Assembly (NCBI GenBank): GCA_019058275.1
Contig: JAHLVW010000083.1
Location: 35,570-99,569, forward strand
DNA: 64,000 nt
Origin: Candidatus Heimdallarchaeota archaeon
GTDB taxonomy: Archaea; Asgardarchaeota; Heimdallarchaeia; JABLTI01
Direction of reading: 5' to 3'
A program made the position numbers and the translations under genes. Positions 1 through 7,702 of the stretch are shown here, piece by piece (within the stretch, counting starts at the first letter, position 1; each line of letters starts with the position of its first letter). A model generated the notes under the pieces. The model did no database searches. It saw nothing but the letters and a program-made list of their open reading frames with translations, and was not told the DNA's origin.

Positions 1-1211
1 ACTGATTTTTGAAGTAACTTAAGAAGGCTGGTTTCTTTTGTTTTTTCTGCTTCTTTTAATCCTTTTTGAAATGCATCATTTGCTAGATTAAAGAAATCAA
101 GTGCTTCAGTGTACTTTTCATTATCTAGATTAAAAATCCCTTGTGATTGATAAAAATGACCGTGGTAGTATTGCATCTGAGCACTCCATCTTACAGCTAT
201 AAGCTCATCAACATCTCTTTTTGGATACATCTCAATAGCTTTTTTCATGGCATTAAATGCAAGCTCGAATTTTCTTGTTGCACCCTTTGCATTATTTTTA
301 TTTTTCAGTAATTCATTTGCGTTTGATTCATACATACTGGCTATTAACATATGTGAATAGGCCATTAGCAGTGTTGAATCCTTTGAATCTGATGATAATT
401 TACTCGCACGGGCATAAAGTTTAGAAGCAAATTTGCATTTCTCACCACTCTCAGTAAATTTCCCTTCAATAGACAAACGATAAGCTAGTCCCCAGATTTT
501 TGATGCTTTTTCTTTTACTAAAAAGTTCAACGTTGTTTTTATAGTATTATTTTGTTCACTTACCCAAATACTATAAGACGGATTATAGTATGTAGCAGTG
601 ACAAATAATCTATAGGCGTCTAAATGCTTTCTCTTTGCTAACCGAATATCCTTTTCAGTTACTGCTTTTTGGCCTTCCAACCTACTAACAAGTCCTTGTG
701 CAAAATTGGTTCTTGCTTTAGCATTATAGATTGGAAGTAATTTCTTGATCTTTTCCACTATTTCTACTTCGAGAGTGTATGAATTAATCGCTTCAATTAA
801 ATTAGCAATTTGATCATCAAGTTTTGTTCCTTTCTTAAGTGCTTGACATTCAAATAATCTGCCTTTTGCGAACAGATCGAGTCTCTCAGCTTCTTGTTGA
901 AACTCTATTGTAAAACCAGTGCTCATTCTTTGAAATCTGGTAATCATTTTGCCTCCTTCACTGTACTCATTTGCAGCACTATTATAGTCGCCTGCACGAT
1001 ATTTCTTTTCTGCACCAATTATTGCAAAAATTCCTTGGTACAAGTACAAATAAATTTTGGCTACCGATTCACCAGCTTCATCCTTTGCTTTAAATGTCTT
1101 AATAGTGGAATCAATTCTTGTCATAGCATCTTGTAAATTAGTTCTAAATTCATCGAAAGAAAATAGAGTATAATTCGTATCCGTAGCATTAGAAATCAAA
1201 TTTGTAATCAC
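1..1211 (-). CDS. Helical-repeat protein, C-terminus cut by window edge
   Basis: The minus frame is open from about 1280 to base 1, giving roughly 400 residues without a stop. A GTG at 1209-1211 is the most likely start; an upstream in-frame TTG is possible. The product is almost entirely helical, with recurring blocks such as YRAGDYNSAANEY and YTEALDFFNLANDAFQKG that look like TPR or MIT-type helical pairs. No catalytic motif, signal peptide or membrane segment is visible. I do not recognise a family; a scaffolding or protein-binding role is only suggested by the repeats. Confidence 0.7.
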   Translation of the reverse strand, partial: MITNLISNATDTNYTLFSFDEFRTNLQDAMTRIDSTIKTFKAKDEAGESVAKIYLYLYQGIFAIIGAEKKYRAGDYNSAANEYSEGGKMITRFQRMSTGFTIEFQQEAERLDLFAKGRLFECQALKKGTKLDDQIANLIEAINSYTLEVEIVEKIKKLLPIYNAKARTNFAQGLVSRLEGQKAVTEKDIRLAKRKHLDAYRLFVTATYYNPSYSIWVSEQNNTIKTTLNFLVKEKASKIWGLAYRLSIEGKFTESGEKCKFASKLYARASKLSSDSKDSTLLMAYSHMLIASMYESNANELLKNKNNAKGATRKFELAFNAMKKAIEMYPKRDVDELIAVRWSAQMQYYHGHFYQSQGIFNLDNEKYTEALDFFNLANDAFQKGLKEAEKTKETSLLKLLQKS

Positions 1212-1353
1212 CTTGAGCAATATAAAATATGTAATATTGTAACTTAAGAAACCTTTGTTTATGATATGATATTTTGTTACTCAAAAATAAAGAAAATAAA
1301 TTTGAAAATTAGTCTGTATAAATTTTTACTAATTTTCAAATCAACAACTGTTA

Positions 1354-2529
1354 CTATTGATTTGGTTGAGTTGTGACCACTCTACTATTTCCAGTTAAGT
1401 ATACTGTATGTTCTGATTGTGAAATTATTGAATCTTTTATATCACTAAGAACTGGATATCGTTTTATTTGAGCTTTATTGGCTAAGTAGTTTAAAGCAAC
1501 TTTTGTTGATGGTATTGGTAACTCTTTGGCAATCCATCGTGTTGTGAATGGAAAATACCTATAATTTGCAAGTATAACTTTCCTTGCTCTTTTAGCAGAT
1601 TCAAGACGTAGTGGAATATTGAAAGGATTTAACTGGAAAATATAACATCTAATATCACCCTTAATCAATCTACCAGTTCCAGACGTAGCAAAAGTTTCAA
1701 TTGCAAAGGCTTGACCTTCTTCTAATCTTATTCCTTTAGTTCCTTTAACGTTTGGAATGGTTATTGGACCATGAAGAAGATTTTGATCTAATTGGTGACC
1801 ACTTAGCTCTCTTATTGGTCTATAACCATATGAACGAATAATATCATCAATTGCTGTGCCAATTCTATCTGTGGTCATACCAGGACGAATTAAATCAACA
1901 GCAGCTTTTGTAGCCTCTTCTGAAGCTTTAATGATATCTTTATGATCTTGACCAAAAGAAACAGTAAAAGCAGTATCTGCAACATAACCATCTACGTGAA
2001 CACCACAATCAACCTTCACAATATCTCCTTTTTGAATTACTAATTCATCTTCTGGTTGTGCGGAATAATGTGCTGCTACATTATTGATAGATATGTTCAG
2101 TGGAAACGCCCAAAGTCCACCTAATTCTTTTATCTTTGATTCACCTGCTTCACATACTTCTAGAACTGAAGCTCCAACCTTGACTTTGCTTCTTAAGAGT
2201 TCCTTAACTTTTATAGCAATTTCTCCAGCCTTTAGATAGAACTCAAGTGGACCTTCAACTTTAGCTGCTTTTGCAGTAGCTTTCTTCTTTACAACTTTCT
2301 TAGTTATGGTTTTCTTCACAGTAGTAGTTTTTGTTGCTGCTTTGGTAGTTGTAGTTTTTTTCTTTGTTGGTGCTTTCTTTGTTGTAGTCTTTTTAGTGGC
2401 TGCTGTAGTAGTTTTCTTAGTAGAAGATGTTTTTGCAGTTGGTTTCTTTTTTGCAGTAGATGTTGTTTTTTTGGTAGGACTAGCCTTCTTCTTTGTGCTA
2501 GTTTTTATTGGTTTTTTTTGTTTTGACAT
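1354..2529 (-). CDS. map: Methionine aminopeptidase type 2 with lysine-rich N-terminal tail
   Basis: Removes the initiator methionine from nascent proteins with a dinuclear metal centre. The type 2 metal ligands are present in order: D in VDCGVHVDG, D in VADTAF, H in ELSGHQ, E in AIETFATSG and E in SQSEHTVYL; the substrate-site His in AAHYSA is also kept. About 90 residues of Lys, Thr and Ala repeats (KKTT, TKKAPTKKK) precede the catalytic domain, which archaeal MetAP2 normally lacks; eukaryotic MetAP2 has a basic polylysine extension. I chose the ATG at 2529 because GGAG lies 8 nt upstream. An in-frame ATG at 2547 overlaps that GGAG. The gene stands alone, with 150-180 bp gaps on both sides. 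Confidence 0.93.
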   Translation of the reverse strand: MSKQKKPIKTSTKKKASPTKKTTSTAKKKPTAKTSSTKKTTTAATKKTTTKKAPTKKKTTTTKAATKTTTVKKTITKKVVKKKATAKAAKVEGPLEFYLKAGEIAIKVKELLRSKVKVGASVLEVCEAGESKIKELGGLWAFPLNISINNVAAHYSAQPEDELVIQKGDIVKVDCGVHVDGYVADTAFTVSFGQDHKDIIKASEEATKAAVDLIRPGMTTDRIGTAIDDIIRSYGYRPIRELSGHQLDQNLLHGPITIPNVKGTKGIRLEEGQAFAIETFATSGTGRLIKGDIRCYIFQLNPFNIPLRLESAKRARKVILANYRYFPFTTRWIAKELPIPSTKVALNYLANKAQIKRYPVLSDIKDSIISQSEHTVYLTGNSRVVTTQPNQ

Positions 2530-2714
2530 TACTAATGCTCCTATCATTAAATAGAATAAAAATTATCTTTTATTAATTCTTCCCGAATCTTCTTGAAACG
2601 AATTAAAAAGTTTCTTTGGTTTTTGAAAAACAAAAATCTCAAAATAGAAATCTCACAATGAATAGGTAAAAAATAAAAAAAAAAGAAAAAATGTAAGGAA
2701 CGGAGTTCCTAACT

Positions 2715-4349
2715 TTATTTCTTGAATTTCTTGTATATTATGAAGCTTGCACCAGCGAGTCCGAAGATACCTAATATGATACCAAATCCAGCTGTTGCGG
2801 GTGTATATTCACCAAGAATGAACCAGTAATAATCTGATGTTATCTTGTTATTGGCTGAATCAAATACTTGTACGAAGTATGTGTAGTTATTCATTGCGCT
2901 TGCGTTGTATGCATCAGTTAATGAGATGTTTGCATCGTAGGTTGATCCTCCAGATGAGAATTGTATCATTTGGATCTGTTTAGCAATGTCATCATCTTTG
3001 TAGTAGTACAATAGAACTGAAAGCTCATCTACATAAGTATAGTCATCCTTAACACCAACTGTTACAGTAACATAATCAGTGTCATTATCTAGACCAGTTG
3101 GGTATCTTTCATTTAAATCGACTATACCAATAATTTCTGGTGCTAAATCATCACTAATTGTTACATTTTGATATTTTACAAATGGTGTTTCGTATTTTGG
3201 AGCGAATGTAACATTAAGTTGTTGGAATCCTAGGGGCATTTGATATTTATTGAATTGGTATAGTACGCTCCAGTCTCCTGTGATATAGTTAATTTCAGCA
3301 AGTCTCCACGATCCTTCTAATTCTAGGTTGACGAGTATTTCAGATGCTCTGTAATCGTCATATGCAGTACCAGTAACTAAGAGTGATTCGTTAACTGTGT
3401 CAGTAATAGCATTCCAGGTGAATGTAGCTGCATTGTCGTTGTCTCCTGATAGAACGTAGCATTCAACATCGATTATCATGTCTTCTGCATCATCTCCATC
3501 AGCTGCTCCAACACAGAATGAATAATCTGATAATGTGGAGAAGTCAAATACAATATCGTCAGTTTGACCAGTGTTTAATAGTCTAGCGAATTCTATTATA
3601 TGCATGTCATTGCCTGATACGTTAAATGTATGAGAAATAGCAACATCTGTTTGACTTAAAGTTGGAGGAGTTTTTTCAAACCAACCCTTGTAAACAGTAA
3701 GATTCGCAACAGCATCCTGATTAGCTATCGCCACTGAAAAATTATCCGTTTTTGGTTGTAACCAACCTTTTGCCTCAGTAACGGTATCAATATTTCGGGT
3801 GAATGAAGTATCACCAGCATCAGCTTTACCAGCTTTGGTCATTTCATAAGCGTAGTTAGCATCTCCTCTGAATGAGTTTGCCCAGACCCAATAGTCTGAA
3901 GCTTTTCCCTTAGAGAAACCAACAGTTAACATGTCATCAGAACCATCAAATTGGTCCCAAATAGCATGAGTGGTATTATCTTCCGTACTACCTGTCTTGT
4001 TCCACAAACTAACGGTATTGTCGATTGTTGAATCAGCCCATTGAACTGCAACATAAACATGGGTGCTTGTGTAGCACAGATAGGTGTCAACACCATTGAA
4101 ATCGTAATGTGGATTGTTAACCCAATCATCAAGATTAGCATCTACAGTGATTCCTGGACCATATGTACTATTGTCATACATCCAAATACCTTTGGAACCC
4201 CAAGGAGTTACGGCATCTGGATTTATTAATTCGGTGTCAGAAATAGTAGTTGAGTTACCTGATGTTTGTCTAAAAGTACTAGCAACAGCAAATGCACTAG
4301 AAAACATAACTAGAAACATTACTGCAGCTAAAATTTTTCTCTTCTTCAT
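2715..4349 (-). CDS. Secreted surface protein with EB_dh/CBM9-like domain and C-terminal anchor
   Basis: Residues 1-24 form a signal peptide (MKKRK, a hydrophobic core, then AFAVAS). Residues about 40-220 look like the CBM9 / ethylbenzene dehydrogenase gamma-type beta-sandwich: VDANLDDWVN, VYVAVQWAD, DDMLTVGF and WVWANSF are typical of that fold. Further Ig-like beta-strands follow. The end is Thr/Ala/Gly, a single membrane helix and a basic KKFKK tail, the layout of an archaeal CTERM sorting signal. It is therefore probably exported and anchored outside the cell. Whether the first domain binds haem or sugar cannot be told. A TATA-like box lies about 95 bp upstream. Confidence 0.75.
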   Translation of the reverse strand: MKKRKILAAVMFLVMFSSAFAVASTFRQTSGNSTTISDTELINPDAVTPWGSKGIWMYDNSTYGPGITVDANLDDWVNNPHYDFNGVDTYLCYTSTHVYVAVQWADSTIDNTVSLWNKTGSTEDNTTHAIWDQFDGSDDMLTVGFSKGKASDYWVWANSFRGDANYAYEMTKAGKADAGDTSFTRNIDTVTEAKGWLQPKTDNFSVAIANQDAVANLTVYKGWFEKTPPTLSQTDVAISHTFNVSGNDMHIIEFARLLNTGQTDDIVFDFSTLSDYSFCVGAADGDDAEDMIIDVECYVLSGDNDNAATFTWNAITDTVNESLLVTGTAYDDYRASEILVNLELEGSWRLAEINYITGDWSVLYQFNKYQMPLGFQQLNVTFAPKYETPFVKYQNVTISDDLAPEIIGIVDLNERYPTGLDNDTDYVTVTVGVKDDYTYVDELSVLLYYYKDDDIAKQIQMIQFSSGGSTYDANISLTDAYNASAMNNYTYFVQVFDSANNKITSDYYWFILGEYTPATAGFGIILGIFGLAGASFIIYKKFKK

Positions 4350-4441
4350 AATTCGAACATCTTCCTATTATTTTTTTAGGCTAAATCTTTGCTCCTAGCT
4401 GTAGCTTGGAACATAGAGTCGTGGTTTTATTTTGAATGAGA

Positions 4442-4454
4442 GAATATATACTTT
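4442..4454 (-). promoter_or_regulatory. Candidate TATA box for the surface protein gene
   Basis: On the minus strand the sequence reads AAAGTATATATTC, a good match to an archaeal TATA element, about 95 nt before the ATG at 4349. A start site some 25 nt downstream would leave a leader of about 70 nt ending with AGGAAGA before the ATG. No clear BRE could be assigned. Confidence 0.4.
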
Positions 4455-4619
4455 TTGGAAACATTAAAAAATTATTTATACTTTAAATGATTCGTTTATC
4501 TTTTTAGCAAATAATTTAATAAATACACAGTTTTTCCAAGCAAATGAACTGTTCAGCAAAAACTGAAATATTCATGAAAAATTAGCTTTTTTTTATGAAA
4601 AATAATTGTTCAGAAATTC

Positions 4620-6431
4620 CTAAACAATTCGTCCAAACTCTTTTTCTAGTGTCTTTTCTGATATTTTAATAATGGTTGGTCGACCATGAGGGCAAGTAAA
4701 TGGATTTTTGCAATTCTTTAACTCAAATAAGATAGAAAGTATTTTAGAAATGTCAACCGCATCTCCTCCACGAACAACTGAATGGCAAGCCATTGTCTTT
4801 AGAATGAGATCTATTCTTTCATTTATATCACCAATTTTGACAACATCTTTTCTCATTTCATCAATGAAGTCTTTAATATCATTTTCAGTTTTAACTAGAT
4901 CCATAGAGACTGGTAAGCTACGAACGATGTAGGTCTTCCCACCAAATAATTCGAAATTAATTCCTATCTTCTTAAATTGATGCAAGTAGTCCTTTAAGAA
5001 AGCTATTTGCTCACTTGTTAGCTGAAAAGTTATTGGTTGGAGTAATTCTTGAATTTCTAGTTTAGAATTTTGGAGTTTTTCTGTTAATTGTTCGTACCTA
5101 ACACGTTCATGTGCAGCATGGATGTCAACAACTGCAATGCCTTCATTAGTTTCACATAAAGCATAAAGATTCAATGCTTGACCTAAGGGTTTCATCCAGA
5201 ATGAATCTGAAAACACAACAACTCTAGATTCCGTATGTAATGATTGTTTATGTTTTACTTTTATTGAATCATCTTCAGCTTCAAATGTAAGTTGTGCATC
5301 TACTGATGTTTGTGATGAGCTAGTATCGATTTGTTTAGTAGTTTTAGTTACTATTTCTTTAACAGGTTCCATTGCAAGAGATACTTGCTCTGATGTTCCT
5401 TTCAATAATAGCTTCTCATCTCGCCATAGTTCAGTTGAACTTAATGCTTCTGAGATTGCGTTTTTAACTACATCAAATATCTTTGAAGCATTACCAAATC
5501 TAACTTCCCTTTTTGTTGGATGAATATTAACATCAACTTCAGAGGTTTCAAGTTCAATATTTAGAAGTGTCACAGGATATCTTTTTTTCATAAGTAAAGT
5601 TTTATACGCTTCCTCAACTCCTTCTGATAGGATTTTGTTTTTTACAAAGCGTTTATTCACATAAAACATTTCATGATCTCTTGTTGAACGGGAAAGATCA
5701 GGCATTGATGTAAAACCAGAAACTTCTACCCCATCATGTTTATATAATACTGGTATCATTTTTCTTGTCATTTCTATTCCAAAAACAGCTATAAATGGTT
5801 CTATTGTGTTTGAGCTCTTTGGACTATTCAATAGGATTGACTTATCATGTTGAAGCTTAAAATGGATATTTGGTCGAATCAAAGCTTGCCTTGTAACAAT
5901 TTCAATAATATGACCCAATTCAGTTGTTTTTGATTTTAGAAATTTCTTTCTTGCTGGAACATTATAGAACAAATTTCTTATCGTAATTATAGTGCCAGGT
6001 CTACAGTTTTTTTCTTCAAATAGCTCGAGCTCTCCTCCCTTAATTCTTACAATAGTTCCAATTGATTGATCTTTTTTTCTAGTAACAATCTCCATCATAG
6101 ATACTGAAGCAATACTAGCTAAAGCTTCCCCTCTAAAACCTAAAGATTCGATTGAGGCCAAATCAGTTATAGTTTTTAGTTTGCTCGTTGTATGGGATTT
6201 CCATGATAGCGCAGCGTCTTCTTTACTCATACCTATTCCATTATCAACGATCGTTATTTCATCAAGTCCATGTCCCTTAATGAAAACTGAAATTACAGTA
6301 GCAAATGCATCAAGCGAATTTTCAACTAATTCTTTAACAACAGATGCAGGTCGCTCAACAACTTCACCTGCAGCTATTTTGGTGATTGTTTTTTTATCAA
6401 GTTGAATAATGGTTGTCCTTTTAGACGACAT
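4620..6431 (-). CDS. mutL: DNA mismatch repair protein MutL, endonuclease type
   Basis: MutL couples mismatch recognition by MutS to strand incision. The N-terminal GHKL ATPase motifs are intact: ELVENSLDA (motif I), DNGIGM (II), HTTSK and GFRGEALASI (III). The C-terminal domain has the metal-binding nuclease motif DIHAAHERVRYE, a variant of DQHA(X)2E(X)4E, with ACHSVVRGG, CPHGRPT and a final FGRIV. This marks a nicking MutL rather than the E. coli type. At 603 aa it has full length. mutS lies 1.3 kb away on the same strand, separated by an opposed transporter gene, so the two are probably transcribed separately. MutS1/MutL pairs are patchy in archaea. Confidence 0.96.
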   Translation of the reverse strand: MSSKRTTIIQLDKKTITKIAAGEVVERPASVVKELVENSLDAFATVISVFIKGHGLDEITIVDNGIGMSKEDAALSWKSHTTSKLKTITDLASIESLGFRGEALASIASVSMMEIVTRKKDQSIGTIVRIKGGELELFEEKNCRPGTIITIRNLFYNVPARKKFLKSKTTELGHIIEIVTRQALIRPNIHFKLQHDKSILLNSPKSSNTIEPFIAVFGIEMTRKMIPVLYKHDGVEVSGFTSMPDLSRSTRDHEMFYVNKRFVKNKILSEGVEEAYKTLLMKKRYPVTLLNIELETSEVDVNIHPTKREVRFGNASKIFDVVKNAISEALSSTELWRDEKLLLKGTSEQVSLAMEPVKEIVTKTTKQIDTSSSQTSVDAQLTFEAEDDSIKVKHKQSLHTESRVVVFSDSFWMKPLGQALNLYALCETNEGIAVVDIHAAHERVRYEQLTEKLQNSKLEIQELLQPITFQLTSEQIAFLKDYLHQFKKIGINFELFGGKTYIVRSLPVSMDLVKTENDIKDFIDEMRKDVVKIGDINERIDLILKTMACHSVVRGGDAVDISKILSILFELKNCKNPFTCPHGRPTIIKISEKTLEKEFGRIV

Positions 6432-6674
6432 AGCTACCCCAATTCCTTTGGTAGATAATGATTTTTAATAATAGTGATGAACTCAAAATTGACACTCTTA
6501 CTTAATTAATACTTTCAAATTGATTAATAAATTCCTCTACGATATTTTAGATGCTAGTTAGCTCTTGTTAACTATCTAATTCAAGCACCAAAAAAAGATA
6601 AATAGGCATTAGCTTTATTGATAAGAAAAAGTAACTTTAGACAATTTTGACGTTATAATTCGGAGTAAAATTAG

Positions 6675-7682
6675 ATGGCACAAATTATAGTATTAGCAAT
6701 TTTCTTAGGGATATTATCATACTCAATGCTGAATATAGGCATGGGATTACAGAAGAAGGGTGCTGCTTGTTTACCGAAGATTGAAAAACAAAGTTTTGGT
6801 CAAAATATGAAAAACTTCTTTACAAACAAGACATGGCTTATCGGATTTCTTTTAGTTCAGATACAATGGGGTTTTCTAGCAATGGCTCTAGATTTCGCTT
6901 CTGTATCGATAATAACTCCACTAATGAGTGTTGGTATGGTAGCATTAATCATTTTTTCATATTTCTATTTGAAAGAGCCAATCACAAAAGTTGAAATGAT
7001 GGGAATTATAGCAATTATAATTGGAATTGTTGTTTTAGGTGTCACAAGTCCAAGTGATGAAGTGGAATACAATCTGAACTTTGTTTTTGAGAATATATCA
7101 AAACTAAGTTCAATAATTTTTCTTATAGTAGCGTTCATTATTTCCATTCTACTTCTTGTTGTATGTATAAGTCGTAAATTTGCTAATGCTGATATTTTGT
7201 TCAGCATTTCAGCAGGAATTACAGATGCTTTAGGGGCTATATTTTTGAGAGCTTATATGGGGGGAGCTGATTTTAGAGATGGAGATGTTCTTAGAGAAGC
7301 TTCTCTTAGATGGGGGTGGTGGGTGATTTTTGTACTAATGATTTTGTTAAATGCAACTGCTACCATCTATTTGCAAGTTGCCTATCAAAGAGGTAAAGCA
7401 GTTGTAGTAGCACCTATTTTCGCGGTTTTAGCTATGATTACTCCTGTATTTGGTGGAATCCTGATTTTTAATGAATGGAGCTTTTATTTCACAGAAAAGA
7501 AATTTGGTTTTATGGCTGGAAGAATAATTGCCTTGGCAATCATAGCTGCAGGAGCCATCATACTTTCGCTACATAGTGCTAGAAGTAGAAAGTTTGATGT
7601 TTGTGATGTAGATGAGGACGAAAAAAGAACACAAACACCAGACTTGGTTCAACCAATCGATGCATCTAATGCTTCGAAGTGA
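6675..7682 (+). CDS. DMT-superfamily / NIPA-like membrane transporter
   Basis: The 335-residue product has about nine hydrophobic segments typical of the drug/metabolite transporter superfamily. Its N-terminus (LNIGMGLQKKGA) and overall arrangement resemble NIPA-type Mg2+ transporters and EamA permeases. The last 35 residues are polar and acidic and probably cytoplasmic. A GGAG box sits 9 nt before the ATG. The gene lies between mutL and mutS on the opposite strand and has no evident link with repair. The substrate is unknown; the NIPA assignment is tentative. Confidence 0.75.
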   Translation: MAQIIVLAIFLGILSYSMLNIGMGLQKKGAACLPKIEKQSFGQNMKNFFTNKTWLIGFLLVQIQWGFLAMALDFASVSIITPLMSVGMVALIIFSYFYLKEPITKVEMMGIIAIIIGIVVLGVTSPSDEVEYNLNFVFENISKLSSIIFLIVAFIISILLLVVCISRKFANADILFSISAGITDALGAIFLRAYMGGADFRDGDVLREASLRWGWWVIFVLMILLNATATIYLQVAYQRGKAVVVAPIFAVLAMITPVFGGILIFNEWSFYFTEKKFGFMAGRIIALAIIAAGAIILSLHSARSRKFDVCDVDEDEKRTQTPDLVQPIDASNASK

Positions 7683-7702
7683 TAATGTCATTCACTCCAA
7701 TT

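Noticed and set aside
2306..2554. Plus-strand ORF rich in Val and Phe
   Set aside because: It is the reverse complement of the Lys/Thr repeat tail of MetAP2; the composition is a mirror effect.
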